A DNA stretch of 64,000 nucleotides, from the NCBI RefSeq assembly GCF_963576675.1, contig NC_088916.1:20064501-20128500 (forward strand). The letters are read 5' to 3'. The notes under the pieces are model-generated. The model had not been told where the DNA came from, made no database searches, and saw nothing but the letters and a program-made list of their open reading frames with translations. The DNA comes from Euphorbia lathyris (taxonomy: Eukaryota > Streptophyta > Magnoliopsida > Malpighiales > Euphorbiaceae). Made by a program: the position numbers and the translations under genes. Shown here one piece after another: positions 35,063 through 45,000 of this stretch; position 1 is the stretch's first letter, and each line of letters begins with the position of its first letter.

Positions 35063-35652
35063 CCAATTGTCGAACTCTTAGAGGCTTACAGGCAGAAATG
35101 TATGTTAAGACTGCACAAGCGTCATGCAAAAGGATGTGAAATGGAAGGAAAATTAGTACCTTTTGCAAAAAAAAAGCATTGAACGAAGTGATAAATGGTG
35201 CCAGATATTGTAGATTAATTCCTGGCAGAAATGGAGAGTTTGAAGTGAAGGATGGAAATGCACGGTATGCGGTAAGAATGGCAAATCAACAGTGTAGTTG
35301 TGGATGGTGGGAAATCAGCGGAATGCCCTGTAAGTATGATGCCTTATGCATAGGGTATAAGAGGGAGAAAATAGAAGAATATGTTGATCCTTATTTCACA
35401 GTTGAAACATATATGAAGGCATATGATGGTGCAATTCACCCCGTTCCAAGTTATGTGAACTTAAATGATAACCCAATACAGGCAATTGAACCTCCTCCTC
35501 TCAAAAGACTGTCTGGTAGACCTAGAAAATCAAGAAGGAGACAAGAAGGTGAGGAACAAGCTTCTGCAGCAGTGACTACATACTCAACTGTGAGATGTGG
35601 TACTTGCAAGATATTAGGCCATAACAGGGCAACATGTCACACCCGACCCTAG
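35063..35652 (+). pseudogene. MuDR transposase, 3' part (SWIM and zinc knuckle)
   Basis: Continues in frame from codon 10141-10143. After LLEAYRQKCML a run of nine A (35167-35175) has a one-base length change that shifts the frame; the rest is open from about 35176. The SWIM zinc finger reads CSCGWWEISGMPCKY: the final His ligand of the CxC...CxH pattern is Tyr here. A basic linker and a CCHC knuckle (CGTCKILGHNRATC) follow. The last Cys codon is formed at, or right beside, the start of the next repeat at 35635, so the true C-terminus may be lost. SWIM and knuckle domains are normal at the C-terminus of MuDR transposases. Confidence 0.87.
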
Positions 35653-36570
35653 ACGACCTCAATCGGCATCAGACGTGAAATAGAAAGATCATAATCAAAA
35701 CTTCTCTTCAATATATATTCTAAAATAATTCATATTCCTACTACATTAGTCATTTGAGGACCTCAACATATATTTACCAACTCCATTATATTACACTTGA
35801 AATACTAAAGTTCTAACCATAATTCTAACAATAAGCAGCCAACTTCCAAACCTCGCCTAAATGGTCGGTAACCTTCTCTATATCCTGTACTTTCTCACCT
35901 AAAAACATTAAAACATTTAAAAACGTGAGATAAAAATCTCAATAAGAAACTATCAGCTATAAAAACTAACTTTATTTAACATAGCTACATATATACATTT
36001 ATAAAGGGATTTAATCAAAACTTTATAAAATATACTCAAAACGTAAGTTCATAAAATAAAATTTGTGTATGCGTATCCATCCTCGAATTCCACCCGTGTA
36101 GCTTATCATAATATCAATACTCGAGATATCTCATTTATATCTCGTTCCTTGCCTAACAGTTAGGACTACCAGCCGTGCACTCTGGCCATACCGCCATTAG
36201 GTATGGTCTTACAAATACAACTCCTACCCCGGGCAATCCTAGATGGACAAAACTTTTTTATCTTTCAAAATATCACAACTCATAAAAATCATATTTGGAC
36301 TTCAATCCAAAATAATAACAACAATAACCGCAACATATTTCTCAATCCAAAAACAATTCGTAAGAAATCATCAAATTAATTTTATTCACTATATATATAC
36401 ATTGAAACCAAAAACATATATGTATATATGTAAATCAACCAAATTAAGCCTTAAATCAACATAATCAAGTAAAATCTGAAATTCACATAGAAGCATAGTC
36501 AATAGCTTTATTTGAACCATAATTTCACAATAAAAAGTAAAATCGTGAAAAATCCCAATTTTACAAAAAT
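35635..36570 (-). repeat. LTR-like fragment, reverse orientation
   Basis: Starts TGTCACACCCGACCC. Read on the minus strand it would end GGTCGGGTGTGACA, a 3'-end form common in plant Ty3/gypsy LTRs of the chromovirus (Tekay/Del-like) type. No ORF. It contains a small hairpin (ccatacc...ggtatgg, about 36187-36207). The other end is cut at the junction with the truncated Tat LTR at 36571. The identification rests mainly on the end sequence. Confidence 0.45.
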
Positions 36571-38996
36571 CCCAACGACTTTGGGCGACGCCCAATTTTA
36601 CTTGGGCGTCGCCCAAAGTTCCGGGATCCGTTTCCCTATATAAGGGCACGGATCCCAATGCAAAAAAGGAGGAAGGATTTTTGGAGAGAGCTTTCTCACT
36701 CTAAACATTTTTAGAGAGAGAGAGTGAATTTTTTTGAGAAAAATATTTTTTTCTCTCAAAAATTCCACATTTCCTAAAGTTCAATTTTTACTAAATTTTC
36801 ATTAAAAACGGAAGATCGTGGTTCGTGGAATCAATCGGCTTCGACTGTCAGATACCGAATTTAAGGTATTATCCGAGGACTAGACTCTCTTTTATTTTAT
36901 TTTATTTATCTTCTTCTCCTATTTATTTTTATGTTATAGTTTTTATTTATTTAGTTATTTATTTATGTTGTCACATTTTATTTAATTAGCGTATTTATTT
37001 AATTTCCATTTCGTGTTGAATAAAATTCGGTTTTGTTTTAAAATAAAAAACCTCGTTTTGATATCCCAATACGAACCGTGATCCGATAAAAAGGTAGTTC
37101 GGGTATCGAAAACGTTGTAATTACAAGTTTTTAATTTAAAAGAAATTTCCAAATAATGATTTGAAATAAAAAACGTCGTTTAGGAACTTCCGTTTTCGAC
37201 TATGATCCATTTTTGGTAGTTCGGAAATCCAAAACGATTGAATTAGATTTAATTTAAAGCTTTCGAATAAATCCGGAGAATATTGGAGTGCTGCTGTAAT
37301 TTGTCATTTCTGTCACTAAATGTTGTTTACCGACGGATTTTCCGTCGGTAAATCTGCCAAAACGTAAAAGATGCCATTTCAGTCCCTTTTTCTTAACTTT
37401 TAAGCTTTCAATCCTTAATATATATATGTATAGTTATGTAATATATGTTTTTCAAATTATTTTAGACCTTTAGTATATGTAATTATTTTAGAATATTTGT
37501 ATGCTTTTTTATTATTATTCTATTTTACAATATAAGTATAAGTATATATATGTCTTTCTTTTTATTCATTTGGGCTCTATTAGATTCTATTTTGAAGATT
37601 ATTTACTTGGGTATTTTGGAAAATAATTAATATATATTAGTATATGTTACTTTTGATATTTAAAACGATAATAGATATGTATATATGTAGTTTTGGGATA
37701 TTTGGATTATTTTAGTGGTTATTGAAGGAAATTATTTTTGGATGAATATTATTTTCTTAGTTATAGGATTTACTTACTATTTTCACATTTTTAAAGTATA
37801 GATATATTGTACCTACTATTTTTATATACATATAGTTTCTTTTGTATAAACTTTTATTTTCTTATTCTATTTTTTGATTTAAATGTATATATATATATGC
37901 TAGAATTACTTTCTTTATTCCTTTGGACCATTCATGGGTCCATGTTTCAAATGGGCTTTATTTGAGTATGAGTCTTGGTTTAAATGGGTTTATTATTACA
38001 AGTATAATAGGTAGAGAGTCCATTAAATAAGAGAGGAAAATAAATCACAAAAAGAGAGCTTTCAATATAATTATTTAAACTAATGAATTTTTAGAGTTTC
38101 CTAATGTAAGTAAATAGAGTTGTTTTTGTTAACATTTCAAATCATTTCTCAAAACACCACGTCTTAAAACCTTAGTCCGTTCCAACGGCGGATTAAGCGA
38201 ACATTATAATTAAAATCGTTTTCTTTGTGAATAATAGAGTTTTAGAATCATTTTCTTAAAGGATTTGTACAACATGATATTGACTTGTATGTTTAACCAC
38301 GTTTTCTCATTAAAAGGTTCTTATCCTAACGTTTTCAAACACTCGAGTCGTTCCAACGGCGATTCGGGTAAAAATTCATCAAACGGGGTTTTAAAACGCA
38401 CCTAAATCGTTCCAATGGTGATTAAGGTGCGAACCGTGTAAATAAACTCGTTTTGGGAAAAATAAGTTAGTGTAGAATAAACACACAGCGTGACATATAA
38501 ATGAAGTTGTAAATAAATCACTTCTTTCTCCCCTTTCTCTGTGTATGTATAACATAAATGGGTGATTCTTTACTAGTATGGCTTTCCAATAATATATGCT
38601 CAAAACGGTTTCTGAAAAAAGAAAGAAAAGGGTTTCAAATGAATTTTAAACTTAAAGAAGTATACGATTAGTCCGTTATCGCCTAACATGCTGAGTAGGA
38701 GGCCGGTGGTTCATAACCGGGCGATGTCGGGGTGCCTAGTAGCCTTTCTCCGGAAAGGAGCTAGCCTTCTCGGCTCGTACCTAAGTTTCCCGAACCCACA
38801 CCGGTCTCCCGCAAGGGATCGGTGTTCATTTTCCCATTCGTGGGTGGCGACTCTTCCATATCTCCGAGCTCCGGTCCTGCCGAGCAGCTTGATTCCACGA
38901 TTGGTTGCTTTCGGCGCCAATCACCGCTTACGTCGCCATGAGGTTGTCCACCCCCCGGTCCGCCCGGGAGATTAGGCCGCGGCACCTCGTCTAACA
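36571..38996 (+). repeat. Tat element 5' LTR, truncated
   Basis: Matches 54054-56491 of the 3' LTR nearly base for base. The outer U3 part is missing and replaced by unrelated sequence to the left. The core promoter is retained: TATATAA at 36637-36643. It ends in CTAACA at 38996. Confidence 0.93.
36625..36657 (+). promoter_or_regulatory. Tat LTR core promoter: TATA box in a nested palindrome
   Basis: TATATAA (36637-36643) is at the centre of CCCTATATAAGGG, itself flanked by GGGATCCGT and ACGGATCCC. The same arrangement is at 54107-54140 in the 3' LTR. The LTR transcript should start about 30 bp downstream. Confidence 0.75.
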
Positions 38997-38998
38997 AG

Positions 38999-39015
38999 TG
39001 GCGACTCTGCTGGGG
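38999..39015 (+). other. Tat element primer binding site
   Basis: TGGCGACTCTGCTGGGG begins two bases behind the LTR. It is of the type used by Ogre-like elements, which I recall as complementary to an Arg tRNA; the tRNA assignment is from memory. Confidence 0.8.
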
Positions 39016-40939
39016 AAGCGAGAAATTTGATTCCGGAAGGCGTGTATTAAGCCCTTAACGGGGACGGATCGTTTTACTTCTTTTCGTATGCATTCATGTG
39101 CATTATTGCAAACCCTTTGGGTAATTTCCCCGAAACCTCTAGCGAGAGTCCATTCGTCGCTCGAAAGAGGCTAGTGTAAGTTCCCCCTTACAGTAAGGCG
39201 CCAAAGGGTCCCCATCCATTCGTTAGGGGCGAATTTGTGCGGTCCTGTGAGGTCCCGCGGTCAGCCGTGTCAGCATATAGTAGCCTTAGAAGTTTCCATA
39301 GGATCACCCGTTACTATTTTTGATGTGATAAATGAATCAGTTCGTGTTTTCAAACCGCCATAATACGTGTCTAATCCTAAAGTATGTAAAGAAAAATGAG
39401 ACGATGCGTTAATATATACTCATGAATCGACATACTAATTACCCTAAAACATCGAAACGATTTGAACTAAAGACGACTTAGTTATCTCGTATGAATGAAC
39501 ATGTGCGACCCGCCTTGTCCCTTTCGGTGTCCCGACGAAGGCACGTGTTCAGGAAATGCGTTATGACGTAAGCACGTAGTAGTATGAATCGGTTTGGTAT
39601 TAAGGATAATTACATCTCGATACAAAAGACTATATTAACAGTAGCCGTTATTCACATTCTTTAAATAAATTGGGATAAAACGAGATCAAGACGAAACGAA
39701 AACGAAGAACATTTTTGTCCTGAACGACCCTGTCATAACGTGAAAAGTTTCGCACAAGTAGCCCGTCCCTTCCGAATGAAAGACGAGCTTTTACGTTATG
39801 CCTCGTGTCGTTCTTAAGAGAAATGGATGTGTCCGTAAAGGTGACTAAGAAAATAAAAGAAAAGAAAAATGAACTAATCGACCAAAATCATTCCGAGACT
39901 ACGATATATATCAATCCCGAGGGTTGTTAAAGAAAATAAACCAATGTCGTTGAATACGTGCCTCGGACGAGTGTATACCCCGTTTAAAATCTCGAAGCCG
40001 AATTAAGCCAAACCATATAATTACGCCATATGGACGAGACTGCGGGTTTTGACTAACGACTCGATCATTTCGACCGTTACCAAAACTGCAAGAAATATGG
40101 CCCGATATACGTGTTTGCTTAAATTCGCGCCTAAAGGAAAGAAAACGGTGATATCCTCGCTTCGAACAAACACGCGATTTAACGAAAGGTTGGTTTTTTA
40201 TAACCACACTAAGAGGATATATCCCGTAGGATTGAGAAGAACAACGAACTGTTGCTAGCCGAAAGGTTACCGTGCGCTCAAAATAAGACTCGCCGTCTTT
40301 TCACGTAGCTAAAATGAGCAAACGGATCCTCGACGCTAAGAACAAACGCGTTACGCGATGAGTCCGTTCCCTAAAATAAAATCCAAAAGTGATTCCATCA
40401 CTAAATAAACACGTGGTTACGTCTCTCGATAGATCCAAAAGATCCCGTTGTAATCCAAAATCGAGACACGAACCCACACGAACAAAAGGGAACGAATCAT
40501 TGACAATAACGAACGATTAGACTAGAAGAATAACTCGTACCGCGTCTAAAAACTGAGATGCGCTCAAAGGGAGTCAAAACCCGAATTAATGCGTCTCGCG
40601 AAAGGACAAAAGACGAGTTATTCCGAAAGGACAATCCAACTTGGTCGATTTCTTAGTCACTGAACGTTGATGCGTCGAAAACGAACTGTGTTGTATGGTG
40701 AATGATTTATTTTTCCGCAATAATCGACGGCATCACGCGTCCCCTGGACTGCAATGTGAGCCCCAAACCAAAATCCTAGGAAAGAGACCTGGACCAACGA
40801 GTGTGTGGAGGAATAAGGGTGGAAGAGAGATGTTGTGATACATGTAATTAGACTAACGGTTGTTCTTCTTATCTTATAATCATAAATAAATAAACGCACA
40901 CACCACGAATCATGCATATAAAATCATGCATACATACTA
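39016..40939 (+). other. Tat element 5' leader
   Basis: About 1.9 kb between primer site and gag without a convincing ORF. It is rich in cga and aaacg strings. Ogre elements often carry an extra ORF here; none is seen. Confidence 0.6.
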
Positions 40940-42095
40940 ATGGATACCGTTCGCGCAGACGTCATCATTAAGCGGTTGTGGTTTCGCGAGAGTAATCGGC
41001 TTGTCAGAAAGTTTGATCAGCTACGAGTAGACAGTTCAGAATCAGTAGTTGTGGCTTCTGAATCATCTTCGTCTGGGTATACTCAGTCTTCCGTCAGTAT
41101 GTCTGCGACCAACGAGAAAGTGGCTGAATTGGAGAATTCTGTGAACAATATCAATGATCAGCTGGCCGCGATCTTGGCCCAGCTAGCGGAGTTAGCACTG
41201 AAGGACAACAAGAGTGGTAGTAAGCGTGCTGAGAATGAGGTGAACGATGGTCCTCGCTTTGGGAATGAGGAGGATTATCAGGATTATATCCGAAAACAGT
41301 TAGAGAAAGAGAAAGCTAAGGAAGAGGAGTGGAAGCAACACATCACACAGGAAGTGCAGGACTTGCGTGGAGGAAGTTCCGGGAGTCAGGACTTTTATAA
41401 CTTGAAAAATTGTTTATCGGCAACAGCTTTGCCTTTGAAATTCTGGCTCCCTGACATGAAAAATTTCGATGGAACGGGGGATCCCACCGCTCACATGAAT
41501 CAGTATGTTGCTGTGATGAAGCACACGATCCTGACTGAGGATCAAGTCCTAGGGCTGTTTAACACCTACCTAGAGGGGGCTGCCCTCACATGGTTCCATG
41601 CATTGCCGATGGTGACAAAGAGGGATTGGAAGGAGTTAGCGAAGTCATTCATCGCTCAGTATAGCTTTAACACCATGCTGGAGGTCACTTTGAAAGAGTT
41701 AGAGAGCACTAAGCAACAGGCTGGGGGAATCCTTTTCCGATTTTGTGAAAAGATGGAGGGCTAAGGCCGCAGTGATGAAACAAAAGCCGCTCGAGCAGGA
41801 TCAGATTCGAATGGTGGTCGGTAACACGTTGCCGTATATCAAAAATGAGTTGCGGTATATGCCATTTACGGATTTCAATCAGATGTATAGTTGCGCCTTG
41901 ACGATTGAAGGGGATGGAGAGCCGAAGAAAGCTTATACCAAGTGGACGAAGTCAGGATATAGTGTCGGAGGGCCTAGTGCGAGTACGGAATCCGCAGCAG
42001 TGAAAGTGCTTGATCTTAATGCTATTGAAAAGAGGTAGTTCGCCAAGTTCGATCAGACTTACGCAAAAGTTTTTGAGCGTCTGCAGAAAAAGGGA
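40940..42095 (+). pseudogene. Tat gag (first gag domain) with frameshift and stop
   Basis: Opens with ATG 40940. A coiled-coil-like stretch (about residues 50-95) precedes a retrotransposon gag domain at 41450-41690 with FDGTGDPTAHM, GAALTWF and RDW. A one-base deletion near 41745 (overlapping frames 41745-41764) moves the reading into the next frame (KRWRAKAA), which continues to a TAG at 42036-42038, where CAG is likely ancestral. The same frame then runs straight into the long ORF behind. Gag forms the particle and binds RNA. Confidence 0.88.
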
Positions 42096-45000
42096 TTGTT
42101 GAAAGCCCTTACCCCGTATAACAAAGCTCAACCTACTCCGCAGATACAGGGTAGAGGGTATTGTGAATTCCATAGCAGTTATGGGCATACAATTGAGAAT
42201 TGTGAGAGGCTGAAACACGAAATCCAGGATTTAATCGAGGAGAAAAAGATAGCTGATCCTTCGTCAGCAAACCCTTCCACTAGGCGTAATCCATTGCCTA
42301 ATCATAGGGTGAGCATGATCGGAGTTGGTTTGACAGAATGTGTAGTGATGGAATCCTTCGAGGAGAACGTAGAGGAGTTGTTGGACTCCGATGAGAAGAA
42401 TAATGTGGGAAATGGTTTGTATGTGTCGGCTTTGGAAGAGGAGCCAACGGAAGAAGTGATGGATGATAGAACTGAAACTGAGGAGACCGAGGAAGTCTCA
42501 TCTCGGAGGATCATGCCTGTGTTGAAATTGTTTAGTGGGGTAGAAGACCCCGAAGCTCATTTGTATGGATACGTGTGTGCTATGTTTGGAGAGCCATACA
42601 AAGTGGAAGAGGTCGCTCCATGGTTCCATCTTTCGCTGGTGGGCGAACCTTTGAAGTGGTTTCAATCGCTACCTGACGCGACTAAGCATGATTGGTCACT
42701 GGTGTCAAGCTTGTTTTTGATGAAGTATCGAAGAGACAAAATACGGGCAGGGGAATATAGCGCAATGCAAATTGGGCCTATCAAACGTCCGTTTTCGACT
42801 GTCAGCAAGTATAATGAAGGGAAGGACCCCATGGAGCACTTGCATTTTTATCTGTCGGCTATGGGTCCTCTAGGTTTCAAAGAGGGGGAGATCACGAGCT
42901 TGTTTTGCAACTCACTGGCAGGAGAGTCACTAGTGTGGTACATGTCTCTTCCAATGCACGTTAAAGCAGATTGGGCAAAAATGACTAAGAGATTCATCAA
43001 GAAATACGCCGCACGGGAATGTCCAGAGGAAATGCCTGCATTATCCAAAGAGGAGACACCTGAAGCAGTAACAGCCATGTCTAAGTATAAAGGAGATGAG
43101 AACCCCATTGATCACATAAACCATTTCCGTGCCTACATGTTTGACGCGGGACTCTACCGAAGTGAGTTAGTCCAGCATTTTCCAAAGACACTCATAGGAG
43201 AAGCTTTGATGTGGCACCGAATGCTCGCGGCAAAGACAAAAGGGGACTGGGGATCCCTCATGGAGGCCTTTGTGCAGAGGTATGAGAGGTACATTCCGTG
43301 GACAGGGTCGGTGGAAGATTTAGAAAGGATCAGGCAATTCCCCGAGGAACCATTTGTGGATTATGCTAGAAGATGGAGGTTCAAGTATGCCTCGTGTCGG
43401 GTCACCTTGAGTGATCAGGAGCAACTCATGTGCATCCGGAAGGGTGCTATTCCACTCGTGGCTAGAAGAATGAATGGAGTGTTCCTCAAGGACTATGAAG
43501 AACTGATAGGCTGGGCTCGGTATGGATCGTCGAACCCTTCCTACATAAATCCGAATGTCCCTCACATAATGGATCTGATGGTCGTGGACGTTTGGGGAAG
43601 TTCCTCCGACGAGGAAGGTATCAATCAGAGGGTTCCGATCAACATCTGGGATGAGTCTGATGATGAGTCGGAAGTGGCTGTTAGCACAGAAGGGAAGATT
43701 CTGCCGGGGTTCGAAATCTTCAATGATGTTGCCGACTGGGGCAAAGAAAAGGTGAGCTGCTTTGTCGAGGAGATTATGGTGCTAGACTTGAATGCCGAGG
43801 AGCAAGTCATCACCATTGAAGCAACTGCAGGAGCGGGAGATGAGCCTAGTACCTCCAAAATTCATGAGGAGCCCGAGAACCCTGATGATGAAAATTGTAT
43901 TACTGCTTTGTTTGAATCAGATGATGTAATCACCCATGCTATCAATGAAATGAATTCTGATTTTGCTTACTTGCTTGATGTTGATCATGATCATTCCATG
44001 CATTCTCATTCATATAACATGCCTACATTTGAAATCAATACGATAGAAATGTCAACTTTCAATCTTGGTACGGATGAAAATCCTAAATTTATACAAATTG
44101 CTCAAGCATTAACTATTGAAGAGAGAAAAGAATTTGAGAGAATAATTAAAAAATACGAAATTGTATTCGCTTGGACATACGAAGACATGCCTGGAATTGA
44201 TCAATCTATCGTAACTCACCGCATTCCAACTTATCCCGAAGCAAAGCCCGTAAAGCAGAAGCTCCGATGTATGAGTTCCGAATGGGCAGATAAGATCAGA
44301 GAGGAGGTGAAGAAGCAGTTAGAAGCAGGATTCATCGAAGTGATCGACTATCCCCCTTGGGTCGCAAATGTGGTACCAATTGCGAAGAAGGACGGCAAAG
44401 TGAGGATGTGCGTCGATTACAGAGATCTTAACAAGGCATGCCCTAAGGATGAGTTCGCATTGCCTCATATCGACGTATTGATCGACAGTGAAGCGTCAAG
44501 TGTATTACACACGAATGTGGATGGTTTCATGGGCTACATGCAAGTTCAGATGGCCGAAAAGCACAAAGCAAAAACCTCGTTCACAACTGAGTGGGGGACA
44601 TACTGTTACAGAGTAATGCCGTTTGGGTTGAAAAATGCCGGGGCAACTTATCAGAGAATGGCCACAGCATTGTTCCACGATATGATACACAAGGAGGTAG
44701 AAGTCTATGTGGACGATATGATGGTCAAATCAGAGACAAGAGAATGGCATTTTGCCGCGCTCGAGAAGTTTTTGGCCCGAATTGCAGAATTCAAGCTAAG
44801 GTTAAACCTGAAGAAGTGCTTTTTCGGCGTTTTGTCGGGGAAAATATTAGGCTATGTAATCGGAAATAAGGGAATCAAGGTTTATCCTGATAAAGTGAAG
44901 GCTATACAGGAGATGTCGGCGCCGAAAAATGAGAAAGAAGTGAGAGGGTTTCTGGGGCAGGTTCAATATATCAGTCGGTTCATAGCGCGACTCACCGCAA

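Larger units (their letters stand above)
7622..35634 (+). mobile_element. MuDR-type Mutator element, split by nested retrotransposons
   Basis: Remains of an autonomous Mutator-like element. Its transposase gene starts at 8241, is cut at 10143 and resumes at 35063. The left end is placed roughly at 7622, where a sequence like a MULE terminal repeat (aaggttcctatggttttac) begins; this is an estimate. No matching right terminal repeat was found: the 3' end of the gene runs into an LTR-like fragment at 35635, so the right end is lost or lies elsewhere. The 24.9 kb between the halves is Sirevirus-1 and its own guests. Confidence 0.7.

Noticed and set aside
38688..38975. 95-codon ORF repeated at 56183-56470
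   Set aside because: Inside the Tat LTRs near their 3' end; conserved only because the LTRs are copies. No recognisable domain.
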